NCBI GenBank assembly: GCA_025361325.1
Contig: JANYAL010000197.1
Location: 1-6,361 of the forward strand
Source: Bacteroidota bacterium
GTDB taxonomy: Bacteria > Bacteroidota > Bacteroidia > Chitinophagales > Chitinophagaceae
Reading direction: 5' to 3'
DNA: 6,361 nt
The notes under the pieces: model-generated
The model's input: the letters and a program-made list of their open reading frames with translations, nothing else
Database searches by the model: none
What the model was told of the DNA's origin: nothing
Position numbers and translations under genes: made by a program
Shown: piece after piece, positions 1-5,027 of the stretch
How positions within the stretch are numbered: position 1 is the first letter of the stretch
Layout of the letters: each line of letters begins with the position of its first letter

Positions 1-668
1 TGCAGGTAAACCTGCCAGTACATGAGGCGGCGTGCCAAAATGAATTTTTCAATGGAGTAGATTCCCTTTTCCTCCACCATCAGTTCGCCATTATGTACAA
101 TGAGCATTTTGATGATCCGGTCGTACCCGATCACCCCCTCACTCACCCCCGTGAAAAAACTGTCGCGCGTCAGGTAATCCATGCGGTCAACATCCAGCTG
201 CCCGCTGATCAGTTGCTGAAGGAACCTTTTGGGATGGTTGGCCTTGAAGATATCCAGCGTTAATTGCAACTGCCCGCCGAATTGTTTATTCAGCTCCTTC
301 ATGATCATCAGTGATATGGCTTCATGGTGCATACCTTCAATCAATACATCTTCCAGGGCATGGCTGAAGGGCCCGTGGCCTATATCATGTAATAGTATGG
401 CGATCTTGGCGGCCTGTTCTTCCGCAACAGTGATCTCCACACCCTTACCTTTTAACTCATTGAGCGCATTACCCATCAGGTGAAAAGCCCCCAGGGAATG
501 ATGCAGCCGGGTATGCACGGCCCCTGGATATACGAGGCTGGCCATGGCCATTTGGCAGATTCGTCTCAGGCGCTGATAGTAAGGATGAGATACCACCTGG
601 TAGATGAGTTCATCATCAATGGTTATAAAACCATAAACGGGGTCATTGATTATTTTCCTGAAAGGCAT
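1..668 (-). CDS. HD-domain phosphohydrolase (COG1078/SAMHD1-like), 3' end cut by window edge
   Basis: The minus strand is open from an ATG at 668 to the window edge, giving 222 codons with no stop. The N-terminus (KIINDPVYGFITI, then QRLRRI, then VYPGAVHTRLHHSLG) is typical of the COG1078 HD phosphohydrolases, the group that includes SAMHD1-like dNTP triphosphohydrolases. The likely metal set is complete: H57, H94-D95 in LLHDIGHGPFSH, and D161 in LDVDRMDYL. H98 and H115 match positions used in catalysis in SAMHD1. Family members are usually about 400 residues, so roughly half is missing. The expected activity is hydrolysis of a (d)NTP or other nucleotide in the cytoplasm; the true substrate is not known from sequence. 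No Shine-Dalgarno is seen, as is usual in this phylum. It is divergent from porX. From memory of related genomes, lpxD often lies downstream of this gene, but that would be outside the window. Confidence 0.93.
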   Translation of the reverse strand, partial: MPFRKIINDPVYGFITIDDELIYQVVSHPYYQRLRRICQMAMASLVYPGAVHTRLHHSLGAFHLMGNALNELKGKGVEITVAEEQAAKIAILLHDIGHGPFSHALEDVLIEGMHHEAISLMIMKELNKQFGGQLQLTLDIFKANHPKRFLQQLISGQLDVDRMDYLTRDSFFTGVSEGVIGYDRIIKMLIVHNGELMVEEKGIYSIEKFILARRLMYWQVYL

Positions 669-705
669 TAAATAGTTTGATGTTTGTGTTTGGTAATTAA
701 GCCTT

Positions 706-740
706 CAAATTAAACTGGTTTATGTTAAAAGATATACAAA
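706..740 (-). promoter_or_regulatory. Candidate promoter for the HD phosphohydrolase gene
   Basis: Read on the minus strand, TTTG (740-737) is followed after 23 bases by TTAATTTG (713-706). This is seven of eight matches to the Bacteroidota -7 box TAnnTTTG, and the TTTG fits the -33 element. The spacer is at the long end of the accepted range. The leader to the ATG at 668 would be about 30 nt. This is inference from consensus only. Confidence 0.4.
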
Positions 741-754
741 GTGAAGTAAAGCTA

Positions 755-764
755 CTAAGCTTAG
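755..764. promoter_or_regulatory. 10-bp perfect palindrome between divergent genes
   Basis: CTAAGCTTAG is its own reverse complement. It lies in the divergent HD/porX region, 11 bp upstream of the porX -7-like box, so it covers roughly the -33 region of that promoter. It is upstream of the HD gene promoter candidate. A protein bound here could affect one or both genes. A palindrome this short can occur by chance. Confidence 0.25.
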
Positions 765-775
765 CCGTAAAAAAT

Positions 776-783
776 TAAATTTG
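776..783 (+). promoter_or_regulatory. Candidate -7 box of the porX promoter
   Basis: TAAATTTG is an exact match to the Bacteroidota -7 consensus TAnnTTTG. No good TTTG or TTG is found 19-23 bases upstream, so the -33 element is weak or replaced by an activator. A start site near 790 would leave a leader of about 70 nt before the porX ATG, containing the 818-829 inverted repeat. Confidence 0.4.
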
Positions 784-817
784 TATGAATAGCAAGGTGT
801 AAAACCCTTACCGTGCG

Positions 818-829
818 GTTCAACTGAAC
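818..829. promoter_or_regulatory. Short inverted repeat in the porX leader
   Basis: GTTCA-AC-TGAAC is a perfect 5-bp inverted repeat with a 2-base centre, ending 31 bases before the porX start codon. In RNA the loop would be too tight for the full stem, so a DNA-binding site is more plausible than a hairpin. Evidence is limited to the symmetry and position. Confidence 0.2.
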
Positions 830-860
830 GGACATAAACAACAAATTTAAAATCTTACTT

Positions 861-2417
861 ATGAACATGGCCAAGATACTCTGGGTGGATGATGAAATAG
901 ACAGCCTTAAATCGCAGATTATGTTCCTGGAAAACAAGGGGTATGAGGTGCAGACCAGGACCAACGGATTCGATGCCGTTGAATTCGTAAAGGATAACAT
1001 TGTGGATGTGGTACTGCTTGACGAAAGTATGCCCGGCATCACCGGTCTGCAGACCCTGCAGCAGATTAAGGAATTGAACAGCAACCTCCCGGTTGTACTG
1101 ATCACAAAAAATGAAGCAGAGAACCTGATGGATGAAGCCATCGGCTCTCAGATCAGCGATTACCTGATCAAACCGGTGAACCCCAACCAGGTATGGCTCA
1201 GCCTGAAAAAAATCATCGACAATAAACGGCTGGTGGCAGAAAAGACCACATCTGCTTACCAGCAGGAATTCAGAAGCCTTTTCATGGCACTCAACAGCAA
1301 CCCGGATTACAATGAATGGATGGACATCTATAAGAAACTCGTGTACTGGGAGCTGGAAATGAAGAAAAGCGACAGTCCGGAAATGCAGGAGGTCTTCCAA
1401 TCGCAGAAAACAGAGGCCAATACCGAGTTCTTCAAATTCATTTCAAAGAACTATGCCACCTGGGTGAGCCCCAAATCGCCTGATGGCCCCATCATGAGCC
1501 ATACAATGATGAAGTTTAAAGTACTGCCGCACCTCGAAAAGAGCATACCGCTTTTCTTTGTGCTCGTCGATAACCTCCGGTACGACCAGTGGAAAGTGAT
1601 ACAGCCCATCTTTGCAGAAAGCTTCCGCATTCAGGAGGAGGACACTTTCTATGCCATCCTGCCAACAGCCACCCAATATGCCCGCAACGCCATCTTTGCC
1701 GGAATGATGCCCATTGACATTGAGAAACAGTTCCCCGTGCAGTGGCGCAATGACGATGAGGAAGGGGGAAAGAATATGTTCGAAGAGGAATTCTTTAAGG
1801 CGCAACTGAAGAAGCTGGGCAAAGGCGACCTGAAATATTCCTATACAAAGATCACCAATAACCATGACGGACAGAAGCTGGTGGACAATATCCACAACAT
1901 GATGGAGAACGACCTGAATGTGATCGTGTACAATTTCGTGGACATGCTCAGCCATGCCCGCACCGAAATGGAAGTGCTGAAGGAACTGGCAGGTGATGAG
2001 ACCAGTTACCGAAGTATCACGGAAAGCTGGTTTGAACATTCGCCCCTGCATCAGGCGCTGAAGAAGATCGCTGATAAGAAACTCACCCTCATCGTTGCAA
2101 CCGACCATGGAAGCGTTCGGGTCAAGAATGCGGTGAAGGTAATTGGCGATAAGCAAACCACCGCAAACCTCCGGTACAAGCACGGTCGCAACCTGAATTA
2201 TGAGGCGAAGGATGTACTGGCTTTCCGCGATCCCAGGGAAGCAGGCCTGCCCGTACCTAATGTAAATTCATCCTTCATCTTTGCCAAAGGCGACCTGTAC
2301 CTCTGTTATCCGAATAACTATAATCATTTTGCCAACTACTACCGCAATACCTTCCAGCACGGCGGGGTGAGCCTGGAGGAAATGATCGTGCCGGTGGTGC
2401 GGATGACGAATAAATAA
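861..2417 (+). CDS. porX: PorX: response regulator with PglZ/alkaline-phosphatase-fold output domain
   Basis: 518 aa, matching the usual length of PorX. Residues 1-120 are a receiver domain with every key residue: acidic pair D10-D11, phosphoacceptor D54 (VVLLDESMPG), T82 and K104 (LIKPV). A helical linker (about 120-205) leads to a PglZ domain of the alkaline phosphatase superfamily. Likely metal and active-site residues are D237 (VDNLRYD), T271 (LPTATQYARNA), D361 and H365 (VDMLSH), D415-H416 (ATDHGS) and H500 (QHGGVS). Known biology: PorX is the cytoplasmic partner of the kinase PorY, controls type IX secretion genes with the sigma factor SigP, and has been reported as a zinc-dependent phosphodiesterase; T271 matches the residue I recall as the zinc-site threonine. 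PorY is not in this window. ATG at 867 is a possible alternative start two codons later; 861 gives the standard length. It is transcribed alone as far as can be seen. Confidence 0.95.
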   Translation: MNMAKILWVDDEIDSLKSQIMFLENKGYEVQTRTNGFDAVEFVKDNIVDVVLLDESMPGITGLQTLQQIKELNSNLPVVLITKNEAENLMDEAIGSQISDYLIKPVNPNQVWLSLKKIIDNKRLVAEKTTSAYQQEFRSLFMALNSNPDYNEWMDIYKKLVYWELEMKKSDSPEMQEVFQSQKTEANTEFFKFISKNYATWVSPKSPDGPIMSHTMMKFKVLPHLEKSIPLFFVLVDNLRYDQWKVIQPIFAESFRIQEEDTFYAILPTATQYARNAIFAGMMPIDIEKQFPVQWRNDDEEGGKNMFEEEFFKAQLKKLGKGDLKYSYTKITNNHDGQKLVDNIHNMMENDLNVIVYNFVDMLSHARTEMEVLKELAGDETSYRSITESWFEHSPLHQALKKIADKKLTLIVATDHGSVRVKNAVKVIGDKQTTANLRYKHGRNLNYEAKDVLAFRDPREAGLPVPNVNSSFIFAKGDLYLCYPNNYNHFANYYRNTFQHGGVSLEEMIVPVVRMTNK

Positions 2418-2428
2418 AAATCCCATAC

Positions 2429-2465
2429 CCCTTCCTCCGGCCCTGAGCGGAGTGGGAGAAAAGGG
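2429..2465 (+). repeat. GC-rich imperfect hairpin downstream of porX
   Basis: Eleven bases after the porX stop, CTCCG (2435-2439) can pair with CGGAG (2448-2452) over an 8-base loop, and an outer CCCTT (2429-2433) can pair with AAGGG (2461-2465) across an uneven internal loop. No run of T follows, so it is not a standard intrinsic terminator. It could act as a 3'-end stabiliser or be a dispersed intergenic repeat. The rest of the 275-bp gap up to 2692 holds no credible gene; it contains the operator-like site at 2568 and the hairpin at 2674. Confidence 0.4.
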
Positions 2466-2567
2466 TGAAACGGGAAGCCGAAAATAGGATGTGCCTCAAT
2501 ACATTTAATTCGTCAAAGCAGTTTAAAGTTCAACATTGGGTGATCCGCTGAGCACTTGGGGATATAA

Positions 2568-2587
2568 TTACTAACGATTGTTGAAAA
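2568..2587. promoter_or_regulatory. Degenerate second copy of the operator-like site
   Basis: TACTAACGATTGTT at 2569-2582 is identical over 14 bases to 4968-4981 in the perfect inverted repeat upstream of the acyl-CoA dehydrogenase. Here the left half-site is kept but the right half is broken after GTT (GTTGAAAA instead of GTTAGTAT). It lies about 105 bases upstream of the 89-aa gene. If functional it would be a weaker site for the same DNA-binding protein; it could also be a decayed copy. Confidence 0.4.
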
Positions 2588-2673
2588 GCTTTTTTTATTC
2601 CAACCATTAAATGAAGCAGATTGCATTCGATTTATTGCAGCTAAACAAGATCAATACGATAACAAAGAAAAGC

Positions 2674-2691
2674 CCCCTCAGGGGTTTGGGG
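2674..2691 (+). repeat. CCCC/GGGG hairpin directly before the start codon of the 89-aa gene
   Basis: CCCC (2674-2677) can pair with GGGG at 2681-2684 through a TCA loop, or with a second GGGG at 2688-2691 that ends one base before the ATG at 2693. The two pairings exclude each other. Related CCCCT..AGGGG..GGGG sequences are, from memory, common between genes in this phylum, so this may be a dispersed repeat and not a specific control element. Confidence 0.4.
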
Positions 2692-2692
2692 T

Positions 2693-2962
2693 ATGAAATA
2701 TACGCAACATACATTGGACAAGATCGAGAAGATCGTGGAGGAAAGCGGTTATGTCATCCGCTACGAAAGAGGCACTTTTCAGAGCGGCTACTGCATCCTG
2801 CAGGATAAGAAAGTGGTGGTGCTCAATAAATTCTTCCAAACCGAAGGAAGAATAAACACCCTGATCGACCTGATGCCGCAACTCGATATCCATATCGACG
2901 CCCTTACCCACGAAAGCCAGAAGATGTATGAAGAGGTGATGGCGGCAGGAATTACCAAATAA
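2693..2962 (+). CDS. Small conserved protein of unknown function (89 aa)
   Basis: The 89-aa product is acidic to neutral, with no signal peptide, membrane segment or cysteine cluster beyond one Cys at about residue 30. It begins with an amphipathic helix (TLDKIEKIVEESGY), then a likely beta-rich centre (VIRYERGTF, GYCILQDKKVVVLNKFF), and ends in helices (EGRINTLIDLMPQL and HESQKMYEEVMAAG). The pattern 'GY.IRYE.G.F.SGYCIL..KKVVV.NKFF' looks like a small cytoplasmic protein I recall as conserved but unnamed in Bacteroidota. Even codon use and an in-frame, well-formed alpha/beta pattern support it over the overlapping frame. No function can be assigned. The start has a G-rich hairpin directly before it, and the stop codon is the first unit of a heptamer repeat array. 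It may share a transcript with the MBL gene 169 bp downstream. Confidence 0.85.
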   Translation: MKYTQHTLDKIEKIVEESGYVIRYERGTFQSGYCILQDKKVVVLNKFFQTEGRINTLIDLMPQLDIHIDALTHESQKMYEEVMAAGITK

Positions 2963-2994
2963 GAAATAAAAGATAGGAAATGAGGAATGAGAAA
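2960..2994. repeat. Heptamer repeat array, purine-rich polarity (5 units)
   Basis: Five adjacent 7-base units stay in exact phase: TAAGAAA (2960), TAAAAGA (2967), TAGGAAA (2974), TGAGGAA (2981) and TGAGAAA (2988), consensus roughly T[AG]AGRAA. The first three bases of the first unit are the stop codon of the 89-aa gene. The units are the reverse complement type of the array at 3092-3133. Confidence 0.6.
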
Positions 2995-3039
2995 GTAATT
3001 CAATTTGCTGCCTTATACCTGTAACTATCCCCTTTTACA

Positions 3040-3060
3040 TTTCTTATTCTTTGTTTCCTT
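3040..3060. repeat. Short heptamer repeat tract, pyrimidine polarity (3 units)
   Basis: TTTCTTA (3040), TTCTTTG (3047) and TTTCCTT (3054) continue the same 7-base rhythm in the pyrimidine orientation. It is out of phase with the array at 3092 (52 bases between first units), so it may be a separate, more decayed tract. Confidence 0.4.
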
Positions 3061-3091
3061 CTGTACAACCGATTTACTATAGCTGACTTCC

Positions 3092-3133
3092 TTTCTTATT
3101 TCTTAATTTTAATTTCTTATTCCTTATTCCCAT
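3092..3133. repeat. Heptamer repeat array, pyrimidine-rich polarity (6 units)
   Basis: Six units in exact phase run into the start codon of the MBL gene: TTTCTTA (3092), TTTCTTA (3099), ATTTTAA (3106, degenerate), TTTCTTA (3113), TTCCTTA (3120) and TTCCCAT (3127, whose last two bases are the AT of the ATG). TTTCTTA is the exact reverse complement of TAAGAAA at 2960. No ribosome-binding sequence is visible in this tract. Confidence 0.6.
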
Positions 3134-3911
3134 GCGCTGCCCTCCACTCAAGATCACTTTTCTCGGATCCGGTACCAGCAGCGGCGTACCTATGATCGCC
3201 TGCACCTGCAGGGTATGTGCTTCGGCAGATGAAATGGACAAGCGCCTCCGCAGTAGTATACTGGTGGAATCCGAAAGAACATCGATCGTAGTGGATACCA
3301 CACCCGATTTCAGGACCCAGATGCTCCGGGCCCGCGTCAATAAGCTGGATGCGTTACTGTTCACGCATCCGCACAAAGACCATGTGGCCGGAATGGATGA
3401 TGTGCGGGCCTATAACTTCTTTCAGCAAAAAGCCATGGAAGTGTATGCCAACGCGCTGACGGAGGAAACCCTGAAAAGGGAATTCGCCTATGTGTTCTCC
3501 GATAAAAAATATCCGGGCGTGCCCGAAGTGAACCTGAATACCATCGATGAGAACCCTTTTTATATCGGTGATATCCCTGTGATCCCCATCCAGGTATGGC
3601 ACTTGCGGATGCCGGTGCTGGGCTTCCGTTTCGGGAAGTTCACTTATATCACCGATGCTAACCGCATCGATCCGGAAGAAGGCGAAAAGATCAAAGGAAG
3701 CGAAGCCATGGTATTGAATGCACTGCGTCACCATAAACATATCTCACACTATACCCTCGATGAGGCCGTGGCCATGGTTCAGGAACTGGCTGTGCCTAAA
3801 GGATACCTCACCCATATCAGCCACCAGCTTGGCCTGCACCATGAAGTGAATGAAAGCCTGCCCGAGGGAATGGAGCTTGCCTGGGACGGACTGGAACTCT
3901 ACTTCGACTGA
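3132..3911 (+). CDS. PhnP-like metallo-beta-lactamase-fold hydrolase
   Basis: 259 aa, the usual size of the PhnP-like MBL group (COG1235). The N-terminus ITFLGSGTSSGVP is the family's first strand and loop. A CxCxxC motif (C24, C26, C29) matches the extra structural zinc site known from E. coli PhnP. The catalytic HxHxDH motif is H79-P-H81-K-D83-H84; later metal ligands are probably H157 (VWHLRMP), D175 (YITDAN) and H228/H231 (LTHISH). PhnP itself hydrolyses a cyclic phosphodiester in phosphonate breakdown, but no phn genes are near, and many Bacteroidota carry this gene alone, so a general cytoplasmic phosphodiesterase role is the safest reading. No upstream in-frame start exists nearer the conserved strand than ATG 3132, which adds six residues before it. 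The start codon sits inside a heptamer repeat. Confidence 0.9.
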   Translation: MRCPPLKITFLGSGTSSGVPMIACTCRVCASADEMDKRLRSSILVESERTSIVVDTTPDFRTQMLRARVNKLDALLFTHPHKDHVAGMDDVRAYNFFQQKAMEVYANALTEETLKREFAYVFSDKKYPGVPEVNLNTIDENPFYIGDIPVIPIQVWHLRMPVLGFRFGKFTYITDANRIDPEEGEKIKGSEAMVLNALRHHKHISHYTLDEAVAMVQELAVPKGYLTHISHQLGLHHEVNESLPEGMELAWDGLELYFD

Positions 3912-3985
3912 AACTCCTGGTCTCCCGGAAGAAAAATCTCCTCCAATGACGGTCTTTTTCACCCGGATGTGTAGCCTGCTGCCGT

Positions 3986-3993
3986 TATTTTTG
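3986..3993 (+). promoter_or_regulatory. Candidate -7 box upstream of the HhH gene
   Basis: TATTTTTG fits TAnnTTTG exactly and ends 11 bases before the ATG at 4005, which would give a very short leader. No clear TTG or TTTG is found at the proper distance upstream. The 93-bp gap after the MBL gene has no obvious terminator, so read-through from that gene is equally possible. Confidence 0.3.
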
Positions 3994-4004
3994 GGACGAA
4001 CCCC

Positions 4005-4964
4005 ATGAAAACATCATTCTGGAACGATTACTTCTCCTTTACACGCAAAGAACGAACGGGCATCATCATACTGTTACTGCTGATTCTGTTCTTCAGCTTC
4101 CTGCCATTCCTGTTTCCTTTCCTTGTAAAACAGAAAAAACCCGACAACCAGGAATTTGAAAAAGCAATTGCTACCCTGAAGTATAAAACCAAGGACAGTA
4201 CCTTTTCCTACCCGTCTTATAAAAAGGCGGAGCATTACAAAGGGAGTTATTATCCATCATCCTCAAGAAAAAAGGATGACCGCAGCCTGAAGGGCGAACT
4301 GTTTTATTTTGATCCAAACACCCTCCCTCCCGAAGGATGGCGAAAACTGGGCATCCGGGACAGAACGATCAGCACCATTCAGCACTATGTATCCAAGGGA
4401 GGAAAATTCCGGAGGCCGGAGGATATTGGTAAGATCTGGGGACTGCATGATGATGAAGTACAGCGCCTCATTCCCTTTGTAAGCATCAAGGCGGATCCGC
4501 CACCTGTATATGCTGAAAAAAAGAATTATATATCAACACCCTATGTTAATCCCAAATACAGCAACAAACCAGTCGATATCAATACAGCCGATACCATCAC
4601 CTTCACCGAATTGCCCGGTATCGGCAACAGGCTTGCCAGCCGCATCGTAAAGTTCAGGGATAAGCTGGGCGGTTTTTTTAGCATAGAACAGGTGGCCGAA
4701 ACTTACGCCCTGCCTGATTCCACCTACCAGAAAATAAAAGGACGGCTGGTTTTGAACAACCCTTCTGTGAAACATATCAATATCAACACCGCTACCGTAG
4801 ACGAACTGAAGGCGCATCCCTATATCCGTTACGGACTTGCCAATGCCATTATACAATACCGAACCCGGCACGGGCCTTTTTCTGCAGCAGGCGAGATCAG
4901 GAAGATCATGATGGTGACCGATGAAGTATACAACAAAGTAATACCCTACCTGGCTGTTGAATAA
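4005..4964 (+). CDS. Membrane-anchored ComEA-like protein with three helix-hairpin-helix domains
   Basis: 319 aa. A short cationic N-terminus (WNDYFSFTRKERTG) precedes one strong membrane segment at about 19-41, then a low-complexity linker rich in K, Y and S (about 42-98). Three ComEA-type helix-hairpin-helix repeats follow: 102-160 (FDPNTL ... GKIWGL, the most divergent), 190-250 (VDINTADTITFTELPGIGNRLASRIVKFRD) and 257-319 (ININTATVDELKAHPYIRYGLANAIIQYR). ComEA proteins bind DNA without sequence preference during uptake, and the likely topology puts the repeats in the periplasm, though positive charges lie on both sides of the membrane segment. No other competence gene is present, so a role in DNA uptake is inference. 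The quoted repeat 2 spans residues 190 onward with the hairpin LPGIG at 203-207. Confidence 0.88.
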   Translation: MKTSFWNDYFSFTRKERTGIIILLLLILFFSFLPFLFPFLVKQKKPDNQEFEKAIATLKYKTKDSTFSYPSYKKAEHYKGSYYPSSSRKKDDRSLKGELFYFDPNTLPPEGWRKLGIRDRTISTIQHYVSKGGKFRRPEDIGKIWGLHDDEVQRLIPFVSIKADPPPVYAEKKNYISTPYVNPKYSNKPVDINTADTITFTELPGIGNRLASRIVKFRDKLGGFFSIEQVAETYALPDSTYQKIKGRLVLNNPSVKHININTATVDELKAHPYIRYGLANAIIQYRTRHGPFSAAGEIRKIMMVTDEVYNKVIPYLAVE

Positions 4965-4966
4965 GG

Positions 4967-4986
4967 ATACTAACGATTGTTAGTAT
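4967..4986. promoter_or_regulatory. Perfect inverted-repeat operator upstream of the acyl-CoA dehydrogenase
   Basis: ATACTAAC-GATT-GTTAGTAT is a perfect 8-bp inverted repeat with a 4-bp centre, starting two bases after the HhH stop codon. Size and symmetry suit a dimeric regulator of the TetR type, a family that often controls acyl-CoA dehydrogenase genes. The likely -33 element (TTG 4977-4979) lies inside it, so a bound protein would block the promoter. A stem in RNA is also possible, but no T-run suited to a terminator follows. The regulator gene is not in this window. Confidence 0.65.
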
Positions 4987-5006
4987 TTTAAAATTCGGTA
5001 ATTTAC
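4977..5006 (+). promoter_or_regulatory. Candidate promoter of the acyl-CoA dehydrogenase
   Basis: TTG (4977-4979), 19 bases, then TAATTTAC (4999-5006), six of eight matches to TAnnTTTG. The spacing is ideal for Bacteroidota. Transcription would begin at about 5011-5013, downstream of the ATG at 5007, which supports translation from the ATG at 5028. Confidence 0.45.
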
Positions 5007-5027
5007 ATGCTTAATGATATTGTCTAT

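Noticed and set aside
229..671. Two plus-strand frames (229-483 and 480-671)
   Set aside because: Both lie opposite the HD phosphohydrolase, whose motifs are clear on the minus strand.
1443..2183. 246-aa minus-strand frame inside porX
   Set aside because: It is antisense to the well-supported PglZ domain, is rich in His and Cys as expected of a shadow frame, and shows no recognisable motif.
2674..2691. G-quadruplex before the 89-aa gene
   Set aside because: Only two runs of four G are present; four runs are needed for an intramolecular quadruplex.
2611..2808. 65-aa plus-strand frame overlapping the 89-aa gene
   Set aside because: Its middle (KSPLRGLG) is just the translation of the CCCC/GGGG repeat, and the remainder is the 89-aa gene read in another frame. 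It has no protein-like pattern of its own.
2960..3133. CRISPR array or terminal inverted repeats of an insertion sequence
   Set aside because: Units are 7 bases with no spacers, and the inverted arms enclose only about 100 bases with no transposase or target duplication.
3132..3911. RNase Z or beta-lactamase annotation for the MBL gene
   Set aside because: The CxCxxC zinc site and the overall motif order match PhnP-like proteins; the RNase Z exosite and beta-lactamase features are absent.
4967..4986. Intrinsic terminator of the HhH gene
   Set aside because: The inverted repeat could form an 8-bp stem, but it is AT-rich and is followed by only a mixed TTTTAAAA tract. Its placement over the next promoter and the second copy at 2568 fit an operator better.
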